A stretch of DNA of 64,000 bases from contig CM068586.1 of the NCBI GenBank assembly GCA_035048485.1, forward strand, positions 45,792,287 through 45,856,286, read 5' to 3'. The translations under genes and the position numbers were made by a program. The number at the start of each line of letters is the position of its first letter. Position 1 is the stretch's first letter. This document shows, piece by piece, positions 42,809-54,080 of the stretch. This DNA is from Pteria penguin (taxonomy: Eukaryota; Mollusca; Bivalvia; Pterioida; Pteriidae). The notes under the pieces are model-generated. The model had not been told where the DNA came from. It did no database searches and worked only from the letters and a program-made list of their open reading frames with translations.

Positions 42809-45800
42809 GTTTGTATATTGTTATTTTCCCCTCGAGTTCATATGTGGAAAATGGAAACTCCACTCAATTTGATACTGCATTGCACTTTTGCAGTATCTCG
42901 TTTGATTTTCATAATAAATTTTACAAATTTGTGAAAGGAGCTCCAGACAGTCCAGATTCCAGCACGTATGATCGGATACAGTGAGGGACCCAGGTGGGAA
43001 TCCGGGGTTAGCCCTCCTTCCTGAGCTTTGTCGTAATGATGTGGTCCCAATGCCAAAGTTCCATCATTTGAACTCCCTTTACATGTACTAAAGCCTTTAG
43101 TACGGGTAGACTAGTCGTTGAAAAGTGACGAAAAACGACGAAAAGAAGGCATAAAATGACGAAAAGTAGTAATTTAAGGATGAAATATACACAGTGACAT
43201 ATATTATTCATGCTTATAACATGTGTCAACACACTTATAAACCCACCAATGTCTAATATTGATCCCTCAAGCCTGAACAATAACCGCGAATAACCTCTGA
43301 AAGTGGGGTCACCGTCAGTATTTTTCATACAGCAATATATCGAGTCTGAAGAATTCAGTCACTTAATGTTTTTGTCTGCCTGTCTCTTGCTACAAACTAA
43401 GGGTTAACACACCTTTTCCCTCTCTGTCATGGCCGTAGGAACCGGAGGAGGGGGTTTGGCCGATCATGATGGTTTCATAGATTGTTATCTAATTTTCTAT
43501 TTTGTTTTCATTAAATTATCCTTAACATGCAATAATATGCAATCTTATAAGTTGTACTGCAGTTGTATGTATACATTTGTTCTTTTCTGTCTTAAAGGCC
43601 GATATCAGAGTATAAATAGCGGCCAATCAAGAAAATGGTGGTAGATTTAATGATTTTTCGAGACATGTTCAGATTGCAACAATAAATTTGTAAAATTATC
43701 AACAATTACGTCCATTTAATCACGAAAATTGTTGTGCTTATTCCTCTCCGTAATATACAAGTTCGTATCAACTAATATTGTAATGAAACTTTCCCATAAT
43801 TATATATTTATTCATCAAAGTTGTGAAGCAGACCTCATTATCTAATTTCAAATTCAATTTCGTTCGTTAGTGGGCGTGTTTTTGTTTACACCGGATGTAG
43901 TGTGAGTAGCAGCACATGTTGACAGTCTGATAAGAAGTTTAGCGCCAACTGTGATAGCAGGAGTGCCTCGTCAAAGTAATAACAAAAGATCTATAATTAT
44001 ATAGAATAATAAGTTGACTTACTGGTCTGTCTCTGATTATCCAAGTACATCCACGAATACATAGAACACATAATACGTTTAAACATTGTTTGCTGTGTAT
44101 TTATTCTATTGTATAACGACAATTTGTGCATTCCGATGTTGGATGGTATAAAAACCGAAAATCAAAATTGTTTGTACTTATACTTTTTTGGTTTTAATTA
44201 GACTGCATCGTGAGTAAGTTTTATTCCCACATATGTCCCATGTACGGTTTATCCTTTGGATTGGGAATCCATGACCTCAACAAATTCACTACACACGAAG
44301 GCATTTCGCGTGTTCTAGTGCTCTAGATTTTTTCACACGCCGCGATGCAATAACATTGTCCAAAACCTTATTTATTTGTCTTTTTCTTATCTTAGAGTTC
44401 TGTTGATAAGTTACACTGGGTTCGGATTCCCACCACAACTGCATGAGTATTACTTTCGTCCATTATGCAATGTCTGCATAAACAAAGCGGACACTCTTCA
44501 CTGTTTGGGTCTTGCGATATTACAAATGTCTCTTCGGCATTATGTTCATCTCCATCGCATATAATAGTATTTTCACCAAAGTCTGTCTGAGTCACTTTGT
44601 CCACTCCCTGGAATAGCGCGTACGAACTCCCGCCAATTCTAGTGTGTTGTGGTGGGTCAAGGAGGTGTAAGTCCCAATTGTTTAGCATAAATAAAGTTTT
44701 CATAGCTTTTAATTTCAACTCCGTAACATTTAAATTTAATTTCTGTTTTCCTTCCATATTTAATACCTATCATAAAAATACTGTATACTGACACATGTCA
44801 CTTTTGCTAATTGATAAAGGATGCAATTGCCAGTTTTCTATCGGAAGGGGGGGGGGGGGGAGAGGAAGGAGGTCTATTACATTTCTATATAACCTATTTT
44901 GAAAATATTCGAACGATTGTTATAGCATAAAACTAATCTTAGGTATTTTCAAGTACGAGGTGTAATTAATATTTGTTGTTTTCTGTGATGTGTATTTAGC
45001 CTTCACTTTGTTAAGTAACCTATGTGTGAAGCACGTGTTTGTACTTGGCCGACACACGCCGTGTGTTATTTTTATCTCTGCTACAGCGGCATGGACCGCC
45101 CAACTCCAAATACGCTTAATTGCACTATCACCGGATTTTCATGTAGGTCAAGCTCGGCCTTTAACGTTAATACTACTTTATTTTCACAGGCGGACGAACA
45201 GGACAAACACAATAAGCTATATAATATCTGTATCCATATGTATGGATACCATGATAACGTAAAGATCATAATAGATAGGAGGGGGAATTTCTGCTCGGGG
45301 GGAAAGCCTACTCTACAACTACAAATTTGTCTATGACAGCGAGCAACAGTAATGAGTATTACATTACCGGGTGACAGCCTCAATCGTGTTTGCGAGTTTG
45401 ACTGTATCCATATGAATGTAGACTTCACTCAACACATATCTAACATTTCTTGATACATATATGTTGTTTTTCCTAACATTTTTCATTCATATGATACCAC
45501 TTTTCGTCATTTTCTACTTTCTTTTCGTCGCTTTTTGTCACTTTTCATCGCTTTTCGTCACTTTTCGACGTTTAGTCTACCCCCTTTAGTACAGGCTTTA
45601 GAAAGTTTAGACCTTACCTGAACAAAGAGGACTCAAGACTATCTTATATAATAATGGATTTTTTATAATATTATTTAAGGATGGAAAAATTCTGGTTTAA
45701 TTATTTATATATATTTATATATTGTAATTGAAAAAACTATTTGTCAGCTTTTAAATATTCCAGACTGTTATTTATGATCGATATCGCCCAACAATGCATT

Positions 45801-48800
45801 TCTTACAATTACATTGTATATGATATTCTTGCTGCGTACTGTTAGGATCCATTAATTCCTGGATATGTGTGAACTCCTGATTGAATAATTGTAGCTTTCT
45901 TTCAACCTTTATCTGTTGTATGAATTATTTTCTTTTGAGTCAAAGGATAGTATTAATCCCTTCTGACAAAAAAAATCACGCATTGCACCTGGTATTGGTG
46001 AGAGATAATGTATAATTAAAGTGAAAGAAAGTGGGTTAAGTTCAAGTGTGAAGAGGGGTAAGTTATAGTGTAGTATGTACAATCAGACCTACCTGAAAGC
46101 ATCATCACAGGTGATGCTTTTCAAACTAGCTGTTTCATCACAAAAAGATGTTGGCTGGTCAGATTACTCACTTATGTTAGAGCAGAGCTGAAGTTTGAGG
46201 GATGGCATAAGGGAAGGGGAGAGAGGTGAGAAAGCAGAACTGATGTGTAAGGAGTGGAATATCAGGTAAAACAGAAGTGATTATGTGAGGGAGTTGGATA
46301 ATCATAACTGAAAGAGAGGTAAAGAAGAACTGATGTGTAAGGATGAGTAAAAGCTGAAATTTAAGGGAATGGAATAAATCAGCGAAAACAAGAATCGAGA
46401 TTATGATGATGGATAGTTAAAGCAGAACTGAAATGTAATTAAGAAATAATTATAAGAGCAGAGCAGAACAGTAAGAGAGTGAGTTAAGTTTGAGCAGAAT
46501 TGAAGAATATTGGAATAGGTAGGTTAGAGCAGAACTGTAGAGTATGGGAGGGGGTAATTTAGAGTAGAATTGAAGTATAATGGCATATGTTAGGTTAGAG
46601 GTATAGAGCAAAACTGATGCCCAAGTTGAGTAAATTGTAGCAATGCTGAAGTGTAAGAGATTCAGTAAGTTAGACTAAAACTGAATTTGAAGGTTAATTA
46701 GGACAGAAATGAGGTATAAGGGAGTACTAAAGTTAGAGAAGAACTGGAGTATAATGGAACATTGTACACTTGGGTAGAGCTGAAGAGATATACTTAAGTG
46801 TAAGGAGTGGGGTGAGCTTGAAGTAAGTTAAATGTAGTAGGGTTGGTTATTTAGAGCAGATTGTGAGAGAATGAGGTAAGTGAAAGCAGAGCTGGAAAGT
46901 AAGGGAAGGGGATAAGTTAACCCAAAACTGAAATGTATGGAAGAGGGATCATTTTAAGCAGGACTATTATAAGAGATAAGGCTGAAATTAAAATACATGT
47001 AGAACTGAAGTAAAGGATTATATATTATAGAGGAGACCTGAAGTGTTATAGAGTAGATAACTGAGTGGAACTAAATTGTAAGGCCAAGAAGGTACGTGTA
47101 TGTGGCAAATTATACAAGAACTGAAGTAAAAATGGAGTTGCTTAAATTAGAGAAGGACTAAAATATTTTGGCAAGTTAGAAAAGAAGTGAAGTGTAACAG
47201 AGTTAGTAAGCTATAACAGAGTTGAAGTGTATCAGAGTGGATAAGTTAGAACAGAGCTGAAGTGTAAGAGAGTGGTTAAGTTAGAACAGAACTAAAGTGT
47301 TAACAGAGTAGGTAAGTTAGAACAGAACTGACATATAACAGAGTGGGTAAGTTAGAAGAGAGCTGAAGTGGAAGAGAGTGGGTAAGTTAGAACAGAACTG
47401 ACGTGTAACAGAATGGGTAAGTTAGAACTGAAGTAAAGTGTAACAGAGTGGGTAAGTTAGAACTGAAGTAAAGTGTAACAGAGTGGGTAAGTTAGAACAG
47501 AAGTGAAGTGTAAAGAAGGGGTAAGATATAACAGAACTGAAGTTTAACAGAGTGGGTTAGTTAGAAAAGAAGTGAAGTGTAACAGAGTGGGTAAGTTATA
47601 ACAGAGTTGAAGTTTAACAGAGTGGGTTAGTTAGAAAAGAACTGAAGTTTAACAGATTGGGTAAGTTAGAACAGAACTTACATGTAACATAGTGGGTAAG
47701 TTAGACTTGAAGTGTAACAGAGTGGGTAAGTTAGACTTGAAGTGTAACAGAGTGGGTAAGTTAGGTTTGAAGTGTAACAGAGTGGGTAAATTAGAACCGA
47801 CTTAGGTGTAACAGAGTTGGTAAGTTAGAATAGAGCTGAAGTGTAAGAGAGAGTTGGTAAGTTGGAACAGAAGTGAAGTGTAATAGAGTGACTCAGTGAG
47901 TAAGTAAGAGCAGAACTGAAGTTTAACAGATTGAGTAAGTTAGAACAGAACTTACATGTAACAGAGTGGGTAAGTTAGACTTGAAGTGTAACAGAGTGGG
48001 TAAGTTAGACTTGAAGTGTAACAGAGTGGGTTAATTAGAACAGAACTGAAGTGTAACAGAGTGGGTAAGTTAGACTTGAAGTGTAACAGAGTGGGTTAAT
48101 TAGAACAGAACTTACATGTAACAGAGTGGGTAAGTTAGACTTGAAGTGTAACAGAGTGGGTAAGTTAGACTTGAAGTGTAACAGAGTGGGTAGGTTAGAC
48201 TTGAAGTGTAACAGAGTGGGTTAATTAGAACAGAACTGAAGTGTAACAGAGTGGGTAAGTTAGACTTGAAGTGTAACAGAGTGGGTAAGTTAGACTTGAA
48301 GTGTAACAGAGTGGATAAGTTAGACTTGAAGTGTAACAGAGTGGGTTAATTAGAACAGAACTCAAGTGTAACAGAGTGGGTAAGTTAGATTTGAAGTGTA
48401 ACAGAGTGGGTAAGTTAGACTTGAAGTGTAACAGAGTGGGTTAATTAGAACAGAACTGAAGTGTAACAGAGTGGGTAAGTTAGACTTGAAGTGTAACAGA
48501 GTGGGTAAGTTAGACTTGAAGTGTAACAGAGTGGGTAAGTTAGACTTGAAGTGTAACAGAGTGGGTTAATTAGAACAGAACTGAAGTGTAACAGAGTGGG
48601 TAAGTTAGACTTGAAGTGTAACAGAGTGGGTAGGTTAGACTTGAAGTGTAACAGAGTGGATTAATTAGGACAGAACTGAAGTGTAACAGAGTGGGTAAGT
48701 TAAAACAGAATTGAAGTGTAACAGAATGGGTTAATTAGAACAGAATTGAATGTAACAGAGTGGGTAAGTTATAACAGAGTTGAAGTGTAACAGAGTGTGT

Positions 48801-51644
48801 AAGTTAGAACAGAGCTGATGGGAATCATAGTGGTCAAGTTAGAAGAAAACTAAAGTTTACGAGAGTTATAACAGAACTGAAGTGTAATAGAGTGGGTAAG
48901 TTAAAACAAAAGTGAATTGTAACAGAGTGGGTAGGTTAGAACAGAACTGAAGTGTAACATAGTGGGTAAGTTACTGTAGAGAAAAATTGAAGGGAATCAT
49001 AGTAGTCAAGTTAGAACAGATCTGAAGTGTATGGGGTTGGATGCAATGACTATGTACAAGGAATTTGGGAATGCAAGAGCAGAGTAGAAATGTGATAGAT
49101 TGGGTAAGTTACAGCAGACCAGAAATGTAAATGGAGAAGGGTAAGTTATAATAGAACTGAAATGTGTGGCAGTGGGGTAAGTTTAAGCAAACCTGAATCA
49201 TAATGTAGTAGAATGAGTTACAGCAGTAGTGGAGTGTGGAGGAGTTTGGTACATTTGAGCCTAGTAGCACAACCCGGGAATTGAACCTGGGTTGTCTGCG
49301 CTGGAAGCCAAGCGCTAAACCACTACACCAAGCCTGTGGGGGGCAAGTAGAACACTGAAGTGTTTAAGAATGGTGGGAGTAGGTTATTGTGTATGAAAAT
49401 TTTCACCATCCTTTACTGAATAAACATGCAGAAGCATTCCAAAAAGGTACTAAAACATTTTGAATTTTTCAGTATATTTACTCGCAGTGATCTTGATATA
49501 GTCTGGAACTTAAAGTGGTTAAAAATTTCATCTACAGTAACTTAGTACATAAACATTTATTGTTTACTTTAAGATTATTTTTCATTCATCATTGCTACTT
49601 ATATTATGACAGGACGCGAGTACTATTTAAATATATATACCAAGGAAAGTCAATGGGAAAAGCCAACTGCTCCAGCTAAACAAGAGGCTAAAGTTCAGTG
49701 TTCACATCTTCTCGTCAAGCATCGAGACTCAAGACGACCAGCTTCTTGGAGGAGTGACAATATTACAAGAACAAAAGAAGAGGCTCTTAAAATCTTGCAA
49801 GGTATTCTTCAGTACTTAATAGCTCAAGGCCAATTTAACAAGGTGTGTTATCTGCCCTTGTTTATTAAGGTATTCTGCAGAAGTGGAAAATAAGTGGTAT
49901 GAAAGATGTGCAATGACTTTCAATTCAGTTTTCTCATATGTATAGTCAGCTGACCATGGTGAGATGTGGTCAGTTAAGTAGCAGTCACTTTTATATACCT
50001 TAGTGATATGCAGAAAGTTAGAGAGTTCATATAAAGGGCAGACGAAGCACCTTATTGAAATGGCATATAGAGTACAAATTTAATAAAATTCTTTTCTGAA
50101 GTATCGTGTTGAGTGGTTACCTGTATTCTTCAGATTTACCTGGGTATGACTTTATGGGAGGATGCTTGATTCAGAGTTCCCCAATGAGGGTTTAACTAAA
50201 GGATTATTTTACTCTCTTCTGATGTGTGGATTTGATACTTTCTGAACAGTGTTCAATAGAGAACGTTCATTTCATGTTGAATGAATTTTGTTATATGTAT
50301 GTTTAGTAAGGCAGGTGTGTCTAGTCGAGCAGGAAGTACTTGCCTTCCTGGCACTATAGATTTCCAACGGTATATAAGTGTGGTACTTTGTTGAAAGTGT
50401 GACATTAATACAGTATCATAATAGTCAATTTGAAGTGTACATTTCAATATCTTAATGTTTTAGTACATATTTCGTACACAAATGAGCCTTAAAGTGAAAA
50501 TTTGGGAGTTTGATCATCTGTCAATAATCTGATTGTATTAACAATCTATTTTAAGTTTTTTCAATGTGCTCACTAGGGACGAAAATTGAAAATGAAAAAA
50601 GAATAAATTTGTCTCAGATCACAGCACCAGTGCAGCTGGGTTGATAGGTTGCTTGGGTCAAAGCCAAGGAGTCATGATTCAAACCCCAGTGCTAACTAGC
50701 TGGTCGCTCCATATGATTTGAATGGCACATTACAATTCATGGTCCCCTGTCAAGAGAGATGTTTGCAAGCAAAACATCCCTCACTATTTCAGGCGGCTCC
50801 GTACTCCATAGTAGGTTGAAATTTTGCGATCCATAACAGAGATGTCATCACCATATAAGAAGAACAAGCATTGTGTGACGATTTATACATGCATTAACTT
50901 TTATTTGAGGCAATAAGTACAATATTAGCTGCTTCTACACATTCCATTACATATTATATGATTCATTAACAATTTATGGGTATTAAGAGGAAAGGGGACA
51001 GGGAGTTAAGGAGGACAAGTAGTATGGCCACTAGATTATGTCAGTGTACCTTTGATTGTCTATATTGTTTGGCTTTAACTATTGTGCATTTCAAATGTCC
51101 TTCAATTGCCCCGGATGAGAACTATAGTATTTTGTGTTGATTTTACTACTCGGACTGAATCCTGATTGTCCATTTGGAGTTTTCTCAGGTAATTTATCAT
51201 CTTTCGCATCTTGATCTGCCTTAGTGCCGAGTCACTATTAACCAAGGGTCCGAGAGTCCATGTTGGGTATATGTAATAGAAAGTAAATGATCCCTTAATA
51301 CTTCAGGGGGATTCTTTGCATAAAATGAAATGTTACCATTGTCATTAGAGACATTTCTAAAATCCTCTGATTGAAATTAGTGGCTTTATTAAATAATATA
51401 CATATTAAATAATTTTTATGTAGAATACAGAGCAAAAATTGTGAGTGGAGAAGATACCTTTGAGAATTTAGCCTCACAGTTCAGCGATTGTAGTTCGGCG
51501 AAACGTGGAGGAGATTTAGGACCCTTTGGAAGAGGCCAAATGCAGAAGCCGTTTGAGGATGCAACATATTCCATGAAAGTTGGAGAACTTAGTGAACCAG
51601 TTTGGACAGACTCTGGAGTTCACATCATCCTCAGAACTGCATGA
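42760..51644 (+). CDS. PIN1: Peptidyl-prolyl cis-trans isomerase PIN1 (WW plus parvulin), three exons, complete
   Basis: PIN1 isomerises phospho-Ser/Thr-Pro bonds, mainly in nuclear mitotic and signalling proteins. Exons 42760-42808, 49613-49801 and 51424-51644 join in phase to 459 nt (152 residues). The WW domain is residues 4-35: [11 protein letters not shown] then [17 protein letters not shown], with both Trp and the phosphate-binding Ser-Arg kept. The parvulin domain retains the catalytic set: CSHLLVKH (the His and basic-patch Lys), DSRRP (both Arg of the phosphate pocket), SDCSSAK (active-site Cys), QMQKPFEDA (hydrophobic pocket) and [11 protein letters not shown] (second His). The linker between domains is shorter than in the 163-residue human protein. 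Intron 1 is 6.8 kb and filled by a transposon and a minisatellite. A further acceptor-like sequence (ctctttatag) directly before the ATG hints at an upstream 5' UTR exon. Confidence 0.96.
43104..45582. mobile_element. 2.5 kb DNA transposon with iterated TIRs and 10-bp TSD
   Basis: The left end GGGTAGACTAGTCGTTGAAA and the right end (read in reverse) GGGTAGACTAAACGTCGAAA are inverted repeats. Each continues as iterated GTGACGAAAAG and CGACGAAAAG units for 70-90 bp. A perfect 10-bp duplication CCTTTAGTAC flanks it (43094-43103 and 45583-45592). TSD length and long TIRs fit a Mutator-like (MULE) element, as inference. No recognisable transposase. One 121-residue minus-strand frame lies inside. 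It is located in PIN1 intron 1. Confidence 0.8.
44392..44757 (-). CDS. Hypothetical 121-residue Cys-motif frame inside the 43104 transposon
   Basis: ATG at 44757 to TAA at 44392. The C-terminal part has a compact cysteine cluster, [16 protein letters not shown], that could bind zinc. The N-terminal part is ordinary in composition. Similar CxLCxC-type clusters occur in repetitive transposon-borne proteins of marine invertebrates, as far as I recall; this is not a confirmed match. It may be a fragment or one exon of a degraded transposon protein. Confidence 0.3.
   Translation of the reverse strand: MEGKQKLNLNVTELKLKAMKTLFMLNNWDLHLLDPPQHTRIGGSSYALFQGVDKVTQTDFGENTIICDGDEHNAEETFVISQDPNSEECPLCLCRHCIMDESNTHAVVVGIRTQCNLSTEL
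46030..49255 (+). repeat. PIN1 intron 1 minisatellite (30-35 bp units)
   Basis: A long array of units such as cttgaagtgtaacagagtgg followed by gtaagttaga, with a longer alternate unit containing ttaattagaacagaactgaa. From 46030 to about 47200 the copies are old and degenerate; from about 47280 to 48760 they are nearly identical; beyond that they decay again. About 30 units between 47281 and 48975 carry GTAAGT, the consensus 5' splice site, on the PIN1 sense strand. Confidence 0.9.
49258..49340 (-). mobile_element. SINE family A head fragment
   Basis: The reverse-oriented tRNA-like head (caacccgggaattgaacctg, aagccaagcgctaaaccact) lacks the SINE body. It lies at the downstream edge of the PIN1 intron minisatellite. 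Confidence 0.7.
49613..49801 (+). CDS. PIN1: PIN1 exon 2
   Basis: 189 nt, acceptor tatgacag, donor gtattc. It encodes the rest of the WW domain ([10 protein letters not shown]), the short linker, and [17 protein letters not shown] with KEEALKILQ. Reading through the donor gives an open frame to 49893 with no parvulin similarity; that part is intronic. Confidence 0.95.
50622..50880 (+). mobile_element. SINE family B-like copy
   Basis: tRNA-like head (gtgcagctgggttgataggt, B-box-like tgattcaaaccccagtgc) and right half gcggctccgtactccatagt, ending near gatgtcatcaccatataag. It lies in PIN1 intron 2. Confidence 0.6.
51424..51644 (+). CDS. PIN1: PIN1 exon 3 (stop codon)
   Basis: 221 nt, acceptor atgtag. 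It encodes [40 protein letters not shown] and the C-terminal [11 protein letters not shown] followed by TGA. All parvulin active-site residues of this half are present. Confidence 0.95.
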
Positions 51645-51770
51645 ACAAACTATTCTGATTTTTTTCTCAACATTATACAAATGCGCGTCTGTAAAGTTAT
51701 TTGTAAATTGGCAATTAGTGTTGTTATAAATGATAGAAAGGTCCAAGAATGGACAAGATGTTGTCCTGAG

Positions 51771-51776
51771 AATAAA
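51771..51776 (+). terminator. PIN1 polyadenylation signal
   Basis: AATAAA 127 bases after the PIN1 stop, followed within about 10-20 bases by a T-run, as expected for a cleavage and polyadenylation site. Confidence 0.7.
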
Positions 51777-52279
51777 AGCACTTTTTTCATTTAGCTTATG
51801 AGGGTCCAGTCTTGGCAGTGAAGTCCTTTTTACTAATAGTACATACTTTTAGGTAAAGTCCCATATTGCTTTACACAGTTACAAAATAGCCCAAAATTGG
51901 TTGACTCAGAGTAGGGAAGTCATGACTGGACTCTCATCAAGACTTGCTTAAATCAACAACACATGTTTGGGATCATTTGTGCAATGTACACACTAAAATT
52001 GACACTCTACAAGCAGCATGTTAAAATATTGATAGATTTGACTGTTTTTTATATCCAACACAAGTAAAATCTTCTTTACTCCTTGCAGATCTTCTAGATG
52101 ATATTCATTATGGCCTTGGTGACTCCCCCACCCCCCATCCAGGGTCAGACTTGAATAACGTGTCCTACAAGACTACAAGTGAATTAATTTTGACAAGCTG
52201 GTAAATGTGTATAATTTTTTTATCATTCTAGATCGCATTTACAGAGAATGTCATATTTTTAAAACAGGCAGGGTGAAAA

Positions 52280-52595
52280 ATTGTGGCCTGACCCGGGAAT
52301 CGAACCAAAAACCTTCTGCTATGAAGATGGTTGCTCTCACAATTGAGATATCTGAGCCATCACCGGCATCTGTTACACTTCCCCCTGCCAGAGGTTTCCA
52401 ACCTTGGAAACAGAATCGCACAACAACCCAAAGAATGTACCCTCACAATACACATGCAACTCATGAGGGTTGGCCACGGCACCAAATGTAACAGGTAGTA
52501 GAAAAAGATGTGGCCGGACCCAGAAATCGAACTCAGAACCTACCTTCCTATCTAGGAAAACATGCTCATCATCAAGCTATCCGGGCCGATACCTG
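52280..52595 (-). mobile_element. Two reverse tRNA-like heads of a SINE-related repeat
   Basis: tgacccgggaatcgaaccaa at 52290 and ggacccagaaatcgaactca at 52514 are B-box-like regions in reverse, about 225 bp apart, each preceded by gtggcc. This suggests a dimeric or nested SINE. Confidence 0.5.
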
Positions 52596-52604
52596 TCCAT
52601 CATA

Positions 52605-52632
52605 ACCATATATATATATATATATATATACC
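52605..52632. repeat. (TA)n microsatellite
   Basis: About 13 TA dinucleotides in a row, next to the SINE-like repeat. Confidence 0.85.
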
Positions 52633-52974
52633 TGTGTGTGTAAAATTTATCTTGAATTTTAGTTGTTAGTAAATCTAGTGAATTTATCAATATGTTACAA
52701 TACATAAAAAACGGCCACAGACAGACAGAGAATTTCATTTTGTTGGCCTTTTCCAGAGAATAAGCTACTTTCAGAAAAAAATTGATGTCTCTGGGCTTTT
52801 GAGGTTTTCCTGAGCAGTTATGAGTATATTCTTTGTGGATAACTGGGCGTGCTATACTTCCTCTAAATGCTATGGAGTCGATGTAGCTGTGTTAAGGAGG
52901 GGTTTGGCCGAGACTTGTGAAGTATGCCATATTTATCACAGGAAGGTCTACAGTGTAAAGGTAGCTAGTGTCAT

Positions 52975-53125
52975 GTGACTGGCACTCATAACAAAATACC
53001 ATAGTAGACACTCAGGACCATTGTGGTGTGACTGTGCTACTCGTAACAATATACCACAGTGGACACTTAGGGATCCCTGACAGTAATACCACAGTGGACA
53101 CTTAGGGATCCCTGACAGTAAGATT
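52975..53125. repeat. Imperfect tandem repeat
   Basis: Two near-identical copies of accacagtggacacttaggg plus atccctgacagtaa (53051-53120), preceded by more diverged copies containing atagtagacactcaggacc. Confidence 0.65.
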
Positions 53126-53392
53126 AAGAACATCTATATGGAGGGAGTAAGAGTCTTCTACTAGTATTTGGCCCTGATTAAGAATCTCTTGAAGCTTTTG
53201 CACCCCGGCCTTTCTTCAGCAACTTCGGAAGCCCGTTTGAAGCCACTCTCTTCCATGAAATATGACTAATTTAGATTTTTAAACTCTTTAATGGCGCTTG
53301 ACATGAAAAGTAAATAATAGATGAAGCGCTATCAAAGAATAAACTAATAATCCTAGTAGTTATTTTGTATACGGTCGCATTGATGAAACTTT

Positions 53393-53508
53393 ACATGTGT
53401 CATTTGATAACATTTGATTTTTCTGATCAAAAGTGATCACATGACACTTGTCATGTGGTCACTTAATTTTGATCAGAAAAATCAAAAGTTATCAAATGAC
53501 ACATGAAT
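53393..53508. mobile_element. Fold-back (MITE-like) element
   Basis: CATGTGTCATTTGATAACAT near 53394 pairs with the segment ending at 53507. TTTTTCTGATCAAAAGTGAT and ATCACATGACA extend the stem almost to the centre. Arms of about 50 bp. Confidence 0.8.
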
Positions 53509-53639
53509 GATCTGCGCAAAATACCCGATAAAAGCTTAGAAAACATAGTGTAATCAAAGAGTACCACGCTCAACTCGATTCGATATTTGTCAAACAAAAA
53601 CAAAATAGAATAGTCGGAAGTCCTATAGAACATTGTAAT

Positions 53640-53946
53640 CTTGAACCGAGTCACTCAAGCGTAAAATTAAGGTCAGATGCATAATCAGATGAATGCGTTT
53701 AAGGCATCACCCTGAGATGAACCAGAGACATGTATGTCTCTGGATGAACATAGTTGAAGTTTGCTAACTGTAGCACTTACACTTTCTCTAACACTGAGTT
53801 CCCCCAAACTACTTAACCGAGTCACTTATGCAGAAAATGTAGGTCAGATGCATCATAGGATGCATGCGCTTAAGTCAGCATTCCAAGATGAACCTGAGAT
53901 GCAAGTTTGGTAACTGAAGCACCTATAATTCCCCGAATACTGAATT
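53640..53946. repeat. Tandem repeat of about 170 bp, split by the 53947 element
   Basis: The unit contains aaccgagtcact, then aggtcagatgcatcat, gcgcttaagtcagcat and ggtaactgtagcacct. Copies begin at about 53643 and 53816; a third is at 56283-56410, beyond the transposon inserted at 53947. Confidence 0.7.
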
Positions 53947-54080
53947 GGGATAATCACGCTGCTTCGACACAGAATAACACCGACGCTTTTTACTCCGACA
54001 GTTTTAATCCCGACTCTTTTTACTCTGACACTTTAAACTCCGACAGCTTTTTAATGCGACAAATTTTAAATGTCTTTTTA

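Noticed and set aside
45022..45428. Overlapping frames of 104 and 115 residues on both strands
   Set aside because: They lie in the right part of the 43104 transposon, have no motifs and mutually overlap.
49802..49893. Continuation of the PIN1 exon 2 reading frame
   Set aside because: A donor at 49802 and in-phase junction to exon 3 restore the conserved parvulin sequence; the extension is intronic.
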